NCBI GenBank assembly: GCA_036337715.1
Contig: JAYZDS010000003.1
Coordinates: 1-64,000 of the forward strand
Length of the DNA: 64,000 nt
Reading direction: 5' to 3'
From: JAURNZ01 sp036337715
Lineage (GTDB): Bacteria; Pseudomonadota; Gammaproteobacteria; Comchoanobacterales; Comchoanobacteraceae
Below are positions 15,903 through 26,163 of the stretch, piece after piece. Position numbers and translations under genes: made by a program. How positions within the stretch are numbered: the stretch's first letter is position 1; each line of letters opens with the position of its first letter. The notes below the pieces were generated by a model. It saw only the letters and a list, made by a program, of their open reading frames with translations. It was not told where the DNA came from and made no database searches.

Positions 15903-16779
15903 TCAAATTAATATATTTATCTCAGTATTTTTTTTAATTTTATTGGTAGTTTCATTCTCAATATTTACTGTTGTCGAAGGAAATCGTGCATTTATAACTA
16001 GATTGGGAGATATTGTAAGTAGTGATGATGGTAAGCCTTTAATCTATGAGCCAGGCTTGCATGTAAAGATTCCCTTTATTGACATGGTTAAACGAATTGA
16101 TATTCGTCTTCAGTCTTTTGAGGAGCCATCATCTAGAATTTTAACATCCGAACAAAACTATGTTGTGATTGTAGATTACTATGTTAAGTGGAAGGTAGTT
16201 AACTTAGTTAAGTACTTTACTAGAACAGGCGGGAGAAACGTTGTTGCTGAACGCTTGATCCAACAGAAGATTAATGATACATTAAGAGCAGAGTTTGGAC
16301 GTCAAGAAATTTCAGACGTCATTTCATCTGAAAGAACTCAAATAATGGATTTATTAAAAGAAAGAACTAATAAAAGAGCTCAAGAGCTTGGTGTTGAAGT
16401 CGTAGACGTTAGAATTAAGAAAATTGACTTACCAGAAGAAGTCAGCTCATCTGTGTTTCAAAATATGAGAGCAGATCGGCAACGTGTGGCTACAAAGCAT
16501 AGGTCGGACGGAATTGCTGCTGCTGAGGCATTAAGATCAGAAGCTGACAAAGATGTCATCATCATTACTGCAAAGGCACGTGAAGATGGTGCAAAGATTA
16601 AAGCCAAAGGTGACTCTGCTGCGATGAAAGTGTTCGCTCAGTCTTACTCAAAAGATAGTAAGTTGTTTAATCTATTGAGAAGTCTTGAAGCTTATTCCAA
16701 GAGTTTTGGGAACGAGAATGATGACTTTATTGTCCTCAGTCCAGATTCTAAATTCTTTGACGTAATGAAAAAAAAATAA
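15892..16779 (+). CDS. hflC: HflC, partner of HflK
   Basis: Second subunit of the HflKC complex. It has 295 residues with a single N-terminal transmembrane helix (about 7-27), followed by VEGNRAFITRLGDI and the SPFH/band-7 domain (LQSFEEPSSRILTSEQNYV), a long helical section with AREDGAKIKAKGDSAA, and a C-terminal region ending near the hydrophilic tail. Translation is probably coupled to hflK through the 11-base overlap. Fifteen bases separate it from the next, unrecognised membrane gene. Confidence 0.92.
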   Translation: MKDSQINIFISVFFLILLVVSFSIFTVVEGNRAFITRLGDIVSSDDGKPLIYEPGLHVKIPFIDMVKRIDIRLQSFEEPSSRILTSEQNYVVIVDYYVKWKVVNLVKYFTRTGGRNVVAERLIQQKINDTLRAEFGRQEISDVISSERTQIMDLLKERTNKRAQELGVEVVDVRIKKIDLPEEVSSSVFQNMRADRQRVATKHRSDGIAAAEALRSEADKDVIIITAKAREDGAKIKAKGDSAAMKVFAQSYSKDSKLFNLLRSLEAYSKSFGNENDDFIVLSPDSKFFDVMKKK

Positions 16780-16793
16780 TAGAAATATGATAT

Positions 16794-18968
16794 ATGTTAA
16801 CGCTAGATACCGAAAAATTAACTCATAAATATAGAACTAGTGATGATGTTTGTCTTGAAGAAGACATCAATATAGATAAAAAAAAAGATTCTGAAACCAG
16901 TAGCATATGGCACTGGTTTTCTGCTCTTGTTGCCATTCCTTATGGGGTCTGTTACGGGTTTTTAACATATACATTATTGAATTATTCTGCTGAACTATTT
17001 CTAAATGCATTGATTCAAACAGTTTTTTTCATTGTTATTCCTGCATGGACTTTAATCATTCCTGCTGTTCTGACAGGTTCAATATACTGGCTTATTGGTC
17101 AACATGAATTAAATGAATCACTTCGATCTTTTGCAAATCAAAAAGATAACAAAAATAACTCATATTTTAAATCACTTTTTTTAATCATCTTGGGTGGTCT
17201 AGTTGGATTGTTTATTGGTCTAGAATTCTTTGAATTCTTGCCTTTTATGTTTCCTGTTGCTGTTGCCATAGCCATCTTCGGTGGATCAACACATTTTACA
17301 GTTTTCTATAATAACGCATCGAATTCTATTAACGAATTATCTAAACTTTTTGACATTACTGGTGGTGAATATAATATAGAATATCTTTTAAATATGATTT
17401 CTCTTGTTGCACCCATTCTAGCAATTGTCCATATTATTTTTATTACAGGTTTATTCAATCCTATTGTTCCTGCTTTCTTTGCTATCGGTGTATTGGCGGT
17501 TTTTGTTAAAAAATGGATGAATTATTCTGGCTTAAATATATTTAGTCGTTTCTATGCCAGTATTGATGCAACAATCAGAGAATACACTGCTTTAATTATA
17601 CACTGTATAGGTGAGGGTGCTATCCCAGCAGCTGCAGCAACACATTCAAGTTCTTCAACAGGTATATTTTTTGCGCAATTAAGTGGTCTTGTAGCAACCT
17701 CTAATGAATATTTCACTGATTTACATGCTGTTGCTGGAGATAAACACTTTTTTAGGGTTTCTAAATATTATGAAGATAATATCTATTTATGCGAGGTTTC
17801 TGAGGATGAATCATTTATTGATATAGATAAGTCGCAATCCTTTTTCTTTCAGAGTATGAATTCATCAAATCTAAACAAAGTTGCATTAATGCATCTTAAT
17901 GATCAATTTAATGGTGTTTTTGAATATTGTGATAGTGATGTTATTTATAGTGGTGATTATTATCAATTAGATAATAAATATACTAATAGATACCAACCAG
18001 CATCATTTATGGAGGCTATTTTAGGTGTTAAGTTAAAGAATAAAATTAATTATTTTTTCTATCTATGTTCTTTTTTATATTTAACTTCTAGTTTATCTTT
18101 GATTGCTTTATTCTTTCTCAATATAGTGCCTTTGGCCATAACTGTTTTCTCATTGATACCATTATTTATGTTGTATAGATTTTCTTTAGTTTATTTTTGT
18201 CAACTTAAAGAGATTCCATTAGAATTTAACGCCTTTTCTCAAAGTGTTCAATGTGGTTGCCAAGTTAAGCGATCAGTTGATCAATTGGAGGATGAGGGTC
18301 ACTCACATGGACTCGATTATAAACCTGTCATTAATTTCTTATTTGGATTTTCAACAAGAGTTAAATCACACAAAGTATTGCAAAATAACTTTGGCGATTC
18401 TCTCAATAAAGCATTATGGTTTTTATCATTATGTATTATGGCGTTATCAATGTATCTTGTTTCTTTATTAACAATTGGTACATTGCATCAAGTGTTACTA
18501 ATACCTCTTTTTTATCTTGCATTAACTCAATGTGTTAACTTAACAACCTGGCTTTTTTCTACTACCAATGCTGAAAAGAAATTAGGCATCCATGTTTTCA
18601 TAAGTCAATTATTTGATCCAAGTAATTGGTTAAAAGTCATGGGTTATTTTATTGTTTTTTTAGTTGCCTTCTGTATTGGTATAAATGGCGGTACTGAATT
18701 TGCATTTCATCTATCTTTTATGTTTGCTACTTCACCAGTGGTTTTACCTATGGTAATCAGTATTTTTGTTATTTGTGCTTTGTTAACAGAGGGGGTATGG
18801 ATTAATGATCGTTTGGAAAAATCACTCAGTCCGATCAAGTCATATTTTTTCAAACCTGAGCCAATAAAAACAGATAATAAAGCAGAAAATAAACCAGAAA
18901 ATGTAGAATCTTCAAAACCATTTTCTTTAGATGATTTAACTTACTGTCAAGAAATACCACAACCATAA
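16794..18968 (+). CDS. Unrecognised large polytopic membrane protein
   Basis: A 724-residue protein not assigned to any family. Residues 1-37 are hydrophilic and charged. Hydrophobic segments then lie at about 42-62, 68-100, 127-164, 201-238, 415-465, 541-585, 611-635 and 645-668. A 170-residue hydrophilic section (about 245-410) separates two membrane clusters; it contains an Ala/Ser-rich stretch (GAIPAAAATHSSSS) and many acidic residues. The tail from 680 is Pro/Glu/Lys-rich and ends DDLTYCQEIPQP. The two membrane halves do not look like obvious repeats. It sits 15 bases after hflC in the same direction and could be cotranscribed, and it ends just before convergent mfd. No signature for a transporter, kinase or enzyme was seen, and codon use looks like its neighbours. 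Function unknown. Confidence 0.65.
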   Translation: MLTLDTEKLTHKYRTSDDVCLEEDINIDKKKDSETSSIWHWFSALVAIPYGVCYGFLTYTLLNYSAELFLNALIQTVFFIVIPAWTLIIPAVLTGSIYWLIGQHELNESLRSFANQKDNKNNSYFKSLFLIILGGLVGLFIGLEFFEFLPFMFPVAVAIAIFGGSTHFTVFYNNASNSINELSKLFDITGGEYNIEYLLNMISLVAPILAIVHIIFITGLFNPIVPAFFAIGVLAVFVKKWMNYSGLNIFSRFYASIDATIREYTALIIHCIGEGAIPAAAATHSSSSTGIFFAQLSGLVATSNEYFTDLHAVAGDKHFFRVSKYYEDNIYLCEVSEDESFIDIDKSQSFFFQSMNSSNLNKVALMHLNDQFNGVFEYCDSDVIYSGDYYQLDNKYTNRYQPASFMEAILGVKLKNKINYFFYLCSFLYLTSSLSLIALFFLNIVPLAITVFSLIPLFMLYRFSLVYFCQLKEIPLEFNAFSQSVQCGCQVKRSVDQLEDEGHSHGLDYKPVINFLFGFSTRVKSHKVLQNNFGDSLNKALWFLSLCIMALSMYLVSLLTIGTLHQVLLIPLFYLALTQCVNLTTWLFSTTNAEKKLGIHVFISQLFDPSNWLKVMGYFIVFLVAFCIGINGGTEFAFHLSFMFATSPVVLPMVISIFVICALLTEGVWINDRLEKSLSPIKSYFFKPEPIKTDNKAENKPENVESSKPFSLDDLTYCQEIPQP

Positions 18969-18986
18969 AGTATTTAACAAATAAAT

Positions 18987-21900
18987 TTAAATTGCAAAAG
19001 TTTTTGTAAGGTTGTTAATTATTTGATGTGGTTCATATGGATCATTAAAAGAAAGTCTAATGACTGCCTCACTTGTCATTGTTATATTTTTATTTTTTTG
19101 GATGATTTTACAAATTTTTAAATAATTATCCTCACTGATATTTTTAAACGTTAAAAGAGCGTAATCTCTTTTGATAATAATCTCTGAACAACCAAATAAC
19201 TGTAATTCATTAGTCATTTTTTTTGAGTTTAGAAGACTAATAGTAGAGTAAGGTGGTGCACCATAATGAATGGCTAAATGTGATTCTATCTCACCTATCT
19301 CATCATTATTTGCTTTTGCAATTGATTGATAAACAGACAATCTTTGATTGGTATCTGAAATATAATCTTGTGGGATTATAAGAGAAAAATAAGTTTGATA
19401 TTCTATTGGTTGAAGTGTTTCTGTCTCTGTTAAGTTAAGGTCATTACAAGCTTGTTTAAGCATGCTTAAATAAAGTTCATACCCAACACCTTTGACCATA
19501 CCGCTTTGTTGCTCCCCAAGTATAGAGCCCGTACCACGAATTTCTAAATCATGCACTGCTAATTGATAACCCGAACCTAAGCTGGATAATGCATTTATTG
19601 CATTAAGTCTTGATAATGCATTTTTTTTAAGAAAAATGGGGTCAGGTGTAATGAAATAAGCATATGCTTGTCGATCAGAACGGCCTACTCGTCCTCTAAG
19701 TTGATGAAGTTGAGCCAATCCAAATTTATCTGCTCTTAACACTATCATTGTGTTTGCATTGGGTATATCTATCCCACTTTCAATGATGGTTGTTGCAACT
19801 AGTAGATTTACTTTATGTTCGCTGAATGCGAACATTTTTTCATCTTGTTCTAGTTGGCTCATCTTGCCATGAATAAAATCAGCAACAATATAGTTAGATT
19901 TGTCTTGCCAAAAGCGACATACTTTTTCAATGCTCGACACATCGTTATGAATCATATAAACTTGACCCCCACGTTGCAACTCTCTTTCTACGGCATTTAA
20001 AATTGCGTTGTCATCATGTTTGATCACTTGGGTAATAATATCTGTTCTTTGTCTTGGTGGCGTTGAGATCAACGAGATATCTCTTAATGATGACAAGGCA
20101 AAATTAAGTGACCTTGGTATTGGGGTTGCACTCATAGATAAAAAGTGAATATTAGGATGTGCTTTTTTTATGAATTCTTTGTCTTTTACACCAAATCGAT
20201 GTTCTTCATCAATGATGATAAGTGAAAGATCATGGTATTGAAGTGCTGTTCTTAATACAACATGGGTAGTAATAATGACGTCTACTTTACCAGTTGTAAT
20301 CTCATCAAGTAATAATTTATTTTTTGTTTGTGAAGTTAACAACCTAACAACAATTGGCCATGCTTCAAAACGTGATTTTATATTTTGAAAGTGTTGTGAT
20401 GCAAGTAAGGTTGTTGGAGCAATAAATAAGACTTGTTTTTGATTTAAAGCTGCAGCAAAGCATGCTCTAATAGCGATTTCGGTTTTTCCAAATCCCACAT
20501 CACCACAAATCAAACGATCCATTGGTATATCTTTATTAAGATCATTTAACGTCTCAATAATTGCTTTTTCTTGGTCATTTGTTTCTTTATACGGGAAATG
20601 ACTTTTAAATACATCATACTCGGGTGGTGTTGGAATTTTTTTGGTTTTTAAAATATGTCTTTTTGCATTAACTTTAAGAATTTCAGCAGCATAATCATAA
20701 GTTAGCTCTCTTGCTTTTTTTGCTGTTTTAGTCCATTGTTTTGAGCCTAATTCATCAACCGTCACATTTTCTTGAATATGATATTTAGATAAGAGATTAA
20801 ATTGATCGACTGCAATAAAAATTTTTGCTTGTTTTTTATAAATTACTTGCATAAATTCTTGTTCGTTTATGGTTACTAGTCCAGAGTATTGTCCAATACC
20901 ATAATCCTCGTGAACAACATAGTCATTTGGTAATAAATGAATTTTTTCAAAAAGTTTTTTCTTTTTCTTTTTATGATTCTCTTTTTTATAAAGATTGTAT
21001 TCAGGTAGAATTAAGTAATTTGAAAATTGGTAAGACCAAGAGAAATCTCCTTTTAAAAGATATATATTCTTTTCTTTGATATCAAAAATGTTTTCTATTT
21101 GTTTAAAGCTAACATTACATCTTAAGGCCAATGCTTTAAATCTTTCCAATCGTTCATCGGTTGAACAGGTGATAATAACAGGAGTTTTATGAATATTTAA
21201 CTCCATAAGTCTATTTTCATAGTGAAGTGATTTAAATTGAAATTGATCAAATTGAGATAGATATTGTTTTACTTTGCTTTTTTTAAACCATTTAACAACG
21301 ATTTTATCTGGTGGTGGGGGAGGGATTATCCCTTCTTTTTTTATCAATTGTTCAAAGTTGAGAAGTGTTTTCTCATAAAATGTATCTAGTATTGCTTCTG
21401 AATTTTCAGGTGTATAAATGATAATGTTATCAGGTAAAAAATCAAAAATTGTACATACATCATTATAAACAATGGGGGCCAGGTCCTCTACACCTTCGAT
21501 AGGTAGCCCGCTGTCAATATATTTATATTCAGGATATTTCTTTGCGTTTTCATCATTAGATAACCAATATTTTTTAAGAAGCTCTCTTTGTTCATGTGAA
21601 AGTAACATTTCATGTTGTGGGAGTATAGTAACTTCATTATTATATGATTGAAAAGTATTTGTTTCATGATTAAAAAGCCATATATTTTCTATGGTATCAT
21701 CGAACCACTCAATACGAAAAAGCATGTTTTTACTTTTAAATTCAAGTAGACTGCCTTTAATACTAAATTCGCCATTATGCTTAACTGTTTCACAATGTTG
21801 GAATCCGTTATCAGAAAAAAGTTTTGATAGTAAATTTAATGAAATATTTTGGTTTACAAATAACTTGGTCGAAGAAAGTTTAATAACTGACATAGGTGGT

Positions 21901-22187
21901 ACAACATATGAAGTACTTGCAACTGTCGTTATAACAATATCTGCAGGCGATTTAGTAAGTTCAAATAAAACATTAAAACGTTCTGCGCTAACCACCTCAT
22001 TGGTGAACGATTTTTCATATGGTAATGTGCCTCTGTCAGGCAATAGCACAATGGTTTGATGTATGTCATTACTTTGTAATGTTTTGAGAGATTTGAGTAG
22101 GTTGTTTGCTATAACCTGGTTTTCAACAATGACTAGACAAGGTGTTGATGCTTTAGTTAATTTATTTGTAAGTTTACAAAGATCCAC
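18987..22187 (-). CDS. mfd: Transcription-repair coupling factor Mfd
   Basis: An ATP-driven translocase that removes RNA polymerase stalled at DNA damage and recruits UvrAB. The 1066-residue protein is slightly shorter than E. coli Mfd. It has the UvrB-like N-terminal part (LPDRGTLPYE near residue 50), the RNA-polymerase-interacting domain (DYVVHEDYGIGQYSG), the RecG-like motor with Walker A GDVGFGKTE, DEEH box DEEHRFG, SATPIPR and QLRGRVGRS, and the C-terminal TRCF domain. The start is GTG: the rpoD stop TAG shares its last base with this GTG (TAGTG), so translation is probably coupled to rpoD. In E. coli mfd is not in the rpoD operon. Confidence 0.95.
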   Translation of the reverse strand: MDLCKLTNKLTKASTPCLVIVENQVIANNLLKSLKTLQSNDIHQTIVLLPDRGTLPYEKSFTNEVVSAERFNVLFELTKSPADIVITTVASTSYVVPPMSVIKLSSTKLFVNQNISLNLLSKLFSDNGFQHCETVKHNGEFSIKGSLLEFKSKNMLFRIEWFDDTIENIWLFNHETNTFQSYNNEVTILPQHEMLLSHEQRELLKKYWLSNDENAKKYPEYKYIDSGLPIEGVEDLAPIVYNDVCTIFDFLPDNIIIYTPENSEAILDTFYEKTLLNFEQLIKKEGIIPPPPPDKIVVKWFKKSKVKQYLSQFDQFQFKSLHYENRLMELNIHKTPVIITCSTDERLERFKALALRCNVSFKQIENIFDIKEKNIYLLKGDFSWSYQFSNYLILPEYNLYKKENHKKKKKKLFEKIHLLPNDYVVHEDYGIGQYSGLVTINEQEFMQVIYKKQAKIFIAVDQFNLLSKYHIQENVTVDELGSKQWTKTAKKARELTYDYAAEILKVNAKRHILKTKKIPTPPEYDVFKSHFPYKETNDQEKAIIETLNDLNKDIPMDRLICGDVGFGKTEIAIRACFAAALNQKQVLFIAPTTLLASQHFQNIKSRFEAWPIVVRLLTSQTKNKLLLDEITTGKVDVIITTHVVLRTALQYHDLSLIIIDEEHRFGVKDKEFIKKAHPNIHFLSMSATPIPRSLNFALSSLRDISLISTPPRQRTDIITQVIKHDDNAILNAVERELQRGGQVYMIHNDVSSIEKVCRFWQDKSNYIVADFIHGKMSQLEQDEKMFAFSEHKVNLLVATTIIESGIDIPNANTMIVLRADKFGLAQLHQLRGRVGRSDRQAYAYFITPDPIFLKKNALSRLNAINALSSLGSGYQLAVHDLEIRGTGSILGEQQSGMVKGVGYELYLSMLKQACNDLNLTETETLQPIEYQTYFSLIIPQDYISDTNQRLSVYQSIAKANNDEIGEIESHLAIHYGAPPYSTISLLNSKKMTNELQLFGCSEIIIKRDYALLTFKNISEDNYLKICKIIQKNKNITMTSEAVIRLSFNDPYEPHQIINNLTKTFAI

Positions 22188-24061
22188 TAGTTATCAAGGT
22201 CATCATCTAGAAAACTGGTTAGTTTTTCAGCACGGCTTGGGTGTCTTAATTTACGCAAAGCTTTTGCTTCAATTTGACGAATCCGTTCACGTGTGACATC
22301 GAATTGTTTGCCAACTTCTTCTAAAGTATGATCTGTATTCATCTTTATGCCAAAACGCATACATAGTACTTTGGCTTCTCTTGGTGAAAGTGTTTCAAGC
22401 ATATCACCAATGGCCTCTTTGAGCCCCTCTATGGTTGCTGCATCAACAGGTAGTTGTGCATTTTTATCAACAATGGTGTCTTTAATTCTTGAGTCATCTT
22501 CGTCAGCATCATTTGAAGCACTAAGTGGGTTTTCAACAGATACAGGATCTTTTGCAATTCTCTGCACACGTCTGATCTTATCGATACTCATATCCATTTC
22601 TTTACTCAATTCTTCGGGTGTTGGGTCTCGACCTTCCTCTTGTAAGAATTGTCTAGAAATTCTATTTAATTTATTTATGGTTTCAATCATGTGAACTGGT
22701 ATACGAATTGTTCTGGCTTGATCAGCAATAGATCTGGTGATTGCCTGTCTTATCCACCAGGTAGCATAGGTTGAAAACTTGTAACCACGTCTGTATTCAA
22801 ACTTATCAACTGCTTTCATAAGTCCAATATTGCCTTCCTGGATTAAATCCAAAAACTGAAGGCCACGATTGGTATATTTCTTAGCGATAGAAATAACTAA
22901 ACGAAGATTGGCTTCAATCATTTCACGCTTAGCTTTCATCATTTTAGCTTCACCCACTTTAATTTTTTGGTTAATTTCGCGAATGCTAGCTAGTGGTAAA
23001 TCTTCACTTTCTTCAATTTTCTTTAATTTTTGTAATGAGTTTTTGACTAGTTGTCCGTTTACAAAATCTTTACTATTAGCAATTTTTTCAATGTCTTTTT
23101 GGTAGCTTGGTTTTTTGAGTGTTTCTATGACTGTTTTCTTTTTAAAACCATTTTTTTCAATGAGTTGAAACATGATTTTTTTCTCTGAATCTCTCATGTC
23201 AACGATGATTTTATCAAGCTTTTTGATAATTTTGTTGTATACCCTAGTAGATAGTTTAAACTTAGTAAAATACTCAATGGCTCTATTACCATCATTCTTT
23301 TCTAACAATTTTTTTAGGAAGTATATTTTTGTCTTGAGCACCATGGGATCAATTCTATTTTCTCCCTCTTCAGGCTCGTCTTCTTCGATAAAGCTTTCTT
23401 CGTCTTCTTCTTCAAGTTCGATGCTATCATCAACTTGATTCTCATCATTTTGTTCTTGCAGTTCAGATTCAATATTTTTTAATTCTTCGAATAATTTTGT
23501 TTCTTCTTTATCGAGCTCTGCGAATTCAGGATCAAAGAATCCAACTATGACTTCGTTATAACGAATTGGATAGTTTGATATTTTTTCAAATGCATCAATA
23601 ACAAACTGAATAAATTTAGGATGCATTGCAATGCCATGTATGACCATTTGATTACCTTGCTCAATTTCCATAGCAATGCGTACTTCACCTTCACGGTCTA
23701 GTAGGTAAATTTTACCCATTTCAAGCATGTATCTTTTGACATGATCAGGGCCAGCAAGTGATACTTCTATGTTTTCTTCACTTTCTGATTCATCTGGTTC
23801 TTTTTCAGTAGATTCTGGATCGAATAGGTTTTCATTTTCATTATCATATTCAATTTCAAGATCCAAATGTTCTCTAATTTGATTGATAATCTCTGGTAAT
23901 TCATCAGTACTAACTAAATATTCAGGTAAAAGCTCTTTTACACGAGAAAAAAGAACGAAACCACCACCATCACGCTCATCTTTGAGTGTTTTAATCATTT
24001 TATCAATGGCAATCTTTTTGTCTGAACCATTACTATTTTTGTCAGTGGTTTTATCTGTCAT
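22187..24061 (-). CDS. rpoD: RNA polymerase sigma factor RpoD (sigma-70)
   Basis: Primary sigma factor recognising -35/-10 promoters. The 624-residue protein has region 1.1 near residues 20-80 and a long acidic non-conserved region (many Glu/Asp between about 90 and 260). Region 2 includes YKFSTYATWWIRQAITR, region 3 follows, and region 4 has ERIRQIEAKALRKLRHPSR before the tail FLDDDLDN. GGAG lies six bases before the ATG. It is the third gene of the macromolecular synthesis operon, 82 bases after dnaG, and overlaps the mfd GTG start by one base. Confidence 0.97.
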   Translation of the reverse strand: MTDKTTDKNSNGSDKKIAIDKMIKTLKDERDGGGFVLFSRVKELLPEYLVSTDELPEIINQIREHLDLEIEYDNENENLFDPESTEKEPDESESEENIEVSLAGPDHVKRYMLEMGKIYLLDREGEVRIAMEIEQGNQMVIHGIAMHPKFIQFVIDAFEKISNYPIRYNEVIVGFFDPEFAELDKEETKLFEELKNIESELQEQNDENQVDDSIELEEEDEESFIEEDEPEEGENRIDPMVLKTKIYFLKKLLEKNDGNRAIEYFTKFKLSTRVYNKIIKKLDKIIVDMRDSEKKIMFQLIEKNGFKKKTVIETLKKPSYQKDIEKIANSKDFVNGQLVKNSLQKLKKIEESEDLPLASIREINQKIKVGEAKMMKAKREMIEANLRLVISIAKKYTNRGLQFLDLIQEGNIGLMKAVDKFEYRRGYKFSTYATWWIRQAITRSIADQARTIRIPVHMIETINKLNRISRQFLQEEGRDPTPEELSKEMDMSIDKIRRVQRIAKDPVSVENPLSASNDADEDDSRIKDTIVDKNAQLPVDAATIEGLKEAIGDMLETLSPREAKVLCMRFGIKMNTDHTLEEVGKQFDVTRERIRQIEAKALRKLRHPSRAEKLTSFLDDDLDN

Positions 24062-24143
24062 TTTTTCTCCAAAAGACTTATTCTACTTTTTTTTGTATTT
24101 TATTTCAATCAAAGGAGTCTCTTTTAATTAATTATAGCCTTAA

Positions 24144-25811
24144 TTAAACTGTTTTTTCATTTTTTATTAAAGAAATTAGTTTCTTTCGCTCCTCGGGTGT
24201 CAACTCAGATTGTTTTGATTTATTAATAAGTTCCTGACTTAGAAATTTATTTTTTTCAACCATGAGTTTTGAAATCGATGATTGTAACTCAAGAATATGA
24301 TCCTCATTGGATAGATAAGAATGTTTGTTCTGCAATTGCTTTAATTTTTCAACGGTTTGTTTTTTCTGAGTTCTATTAATTAACTCATCTATAGTAAGTA
24401 TATTTTCATTAATGATTGTATTGACCATATACCCAATAAATTTAAATTCCATTTGTTTTACAGTTTTTAAACTTAAAAGTTTTTCAATGTCTTCTTTTGA
24501 TAATTCATGACAACAAGCTGGTTTGCTAGCTATTAAATACATAATGCGATCAATCCAGTTAAAGGCACCTTTCTCCACATTTATTTTTGGTGTTTTATTG
24601 AATGGCTGATTACCATAAAGTAATTTAAATCCAAGATCCTTAAAGTCTTTTTTAAATATAGAATCATGAATGGTTTCTGCTAACTTAAGAAAATTTTGTT
24701 TAAATCGGCTTTTATTAATGGTTCGATTTAATGGGGTTTGAACGGCAAGTTGTTCTATTAAATCTTCACTTAATGATTTGGCCTCATTAATTAATTTTTC
24801 AAAGGCATGACTACCATGTTTATCAACGTAACTATCAGGGTCATGATTATTTGGTAGACGAATAATATTCATTTCGCATTGAGGCCCTAAATGCTTTAGG
24901 CATAACATACTTATTTTGTCAGTTGCAGTTTGACCTGCTGAATCTCCGTCATAACAAATATAAAGTTTTTGAGCAGAATTTATTAGATTTTGTAATCGTT
25001 CTTCATTGAAGCTTGTTCCCATGAAAGCGACAGCATTAGTAAAGCCATGTCTATGTAGTTTAATTACATCCATATAACCTTCAACTAATATAAAACACCC
25101 TTGTTTTTTGGCTTGATGAAAATTATATATAATACTATTTTTTTTAAAATGTACTGTTTCTGGAGAGTTGATATATTTCGGTTGTTGGTTTGACTGGATG
25201 CTTCGTCCGCCAAATGCAATAATTTGACCATATTGATCACAAATCGGAAAAATAATTCTTTGTCTGAATCGATTGGCATTGTTTTCACTGTTAACTATTC
25301 CAATTTTAATTAAAGTTTCTAATTTGCAATTTAAAATTTTACATAAGGCGTTAGGATAAATGCTTGGCATAAAACCTAACTTAAATATTTTTATACAATC
25401 TTCGTTGACATTTCTGTCGGTTAATTGCTTGAGTATGGCAGGTTGCTTGTTTAGATTTTGCATACACCACTTAGCAATTAAGTCTAAACACTCGTATTCG
25501 CTATTATGGTTATCATCAATTGTTATGCCTAGGTCTTTCGCAATTTGTCTAATTGATTCTGGAAAACTAATCTGGTTAATTTTCATATGAAAGTCTATGG
25601 GACCACCATGTTCATGGCACCCAAAACAGTAAAAAAGATTTTTTTCTGGGGTAACAACGAAAGAGGGAGTTTTTTCATTGTGAAAGGGACAAAGTCCTAA
25701 ATATCGATTACCGTTTCTTTTTAATTGGACGTGTTTTGAAATAAGTTGAACAATGTCTAGGCTTTGATTCAACCTTGATAGCAGTTGTTTCGAGAAACGG
25801 CCGCTCATCAA
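24144..25811 (-). CDS. dnaG: DNA primase
   Basis: Makes RNA primers at the replication fork. The 555-residue protein has the N-terminal CHC2 zinc finger (CPFHNEKTPSF then FYCFGCHEHG, residues about 42-68) and the TOPRIM catalytic domain (LVEGYMDVIKLHRHGF and YICYDGDSAG with the metal-binding acidic residues). A short, Lys-rich C-terminal helicase-interacting region follows. The encoded start is MMSGRFS; the second Met is an equally good start. rpsU lies seven bases upstream. The C-terminal domain is somewhat shorter and more diverged than in E. coli (581 aa), but no core motif is missing. Confidence 0.95.
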   Translation of the reverse strand: MMSGRFSKQLLSRLNQSLDIVQLISKHVQLKRNGNRYLGLCPFHNEKTPSFVVTPEKNLFYCFGCHEHGGPIDFHMKINQISFPESIRQIAKDLGITIDDNHNSEYECLDLIAKWCMQNLNKQPAILKQLTDRNVNEDCIKIFKLGFMPSIYPNALCKILNCKLETLIKIGIVNSENNANRFRQRIIFPICDQYGQIIAFGGRSIQSNQQPKYINSPETVHFKKNSIIYNFHQAKKQGCFILVEGYMDVIKLHRHGFTNAVAFMGTSFNEERLQNLINSAQKLYICYDGDSAGQTATDKISMLCLKHLGPQCEMNIIRLPNNHDPDSYVDKHGSHAFEKLINEAKSLSEDLIEQLAVQTPLNRTINKSRFKQNFLKLAETIHDSIFKKDFKDLGFKLLYGNQPFNKTPKINVEKGAFNWIDRIMYLIASKPACCHELSKEDIEKLLSLKTVKQMEFKFIGYMVNTIINENILTIDELINRTQKKQTVEKLKQLQNKHSYLSNEDHILELQSSISKLMVEKNKFLSQELINKSKQSELTPEERKKLISLIKNEKTV

Positions 25812-25818
25812 TCTATGA

Positions 25819-26031
25819 TTAGTTATCTAACCAATTTCTATCTTTGGTATCTTTTTTTACTTGTCTTTTTTGTGCAGCAGCTTTAGCTCTTCGTTTTGCT
25901 TCAGACTTAGTTACATGATATTCCAATTCTTTGATTTGTCGTGGGATACCAAGTTTTTCGTTTAACCGCTTCAATCTTCTGATTGCGATCTCTACTATCC
26001 CGTTGCATTTATTTACGTCTACAGTTGGCAT
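25819..26031 (-). CDS. rpsU: 30S ribosomal protein S21
   Basis: A small basic protein of the 30S subunit that helps mRNA binding. A longer frame begins at a TTG at 26043, but the ATG at 26031 (MPTVDVNKCNG) is preferred: a Shine-Dalgarno GGAG sits at the right distance before it, and S21 proteins start at this point. That gives 70 residues, with the usual ALRRxKR-type segment (AIRRLKRLNEKLG) and a Lys/Arg-rich end. It is first in the classic rpsU-dnaG-rpoD operon. The 3' tail (KDTKDRNWLDN) is a little longer than in E. coli. Confidence 0.92.
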   Translation of the reverse strand: MPTVDVNKCNGIVEIAIRRLKRLNEKLGIPRQIKELEYHVTKSEAKRRAKAAAQKRQVKKDTKDRNWLDN

Positions 26032-26163
26032 TAAATTCTCCAAAAGCTTAATCTTAATATAATTATAAACTAATGTCTATAATACTATATTTTTTACAGT
26101 ATTGCCACTTAAAAAAAATGAATAAAAAATGAATATATATTTTTCATATGTTTGTCTCAAAAT

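Noticed and set aside
22347..24131. Several plus-strand open frames opposite rpoD
   Set aside because: Low-complexity Ser/Leu-rich shadows of the acidic coding sequence of rpoD.
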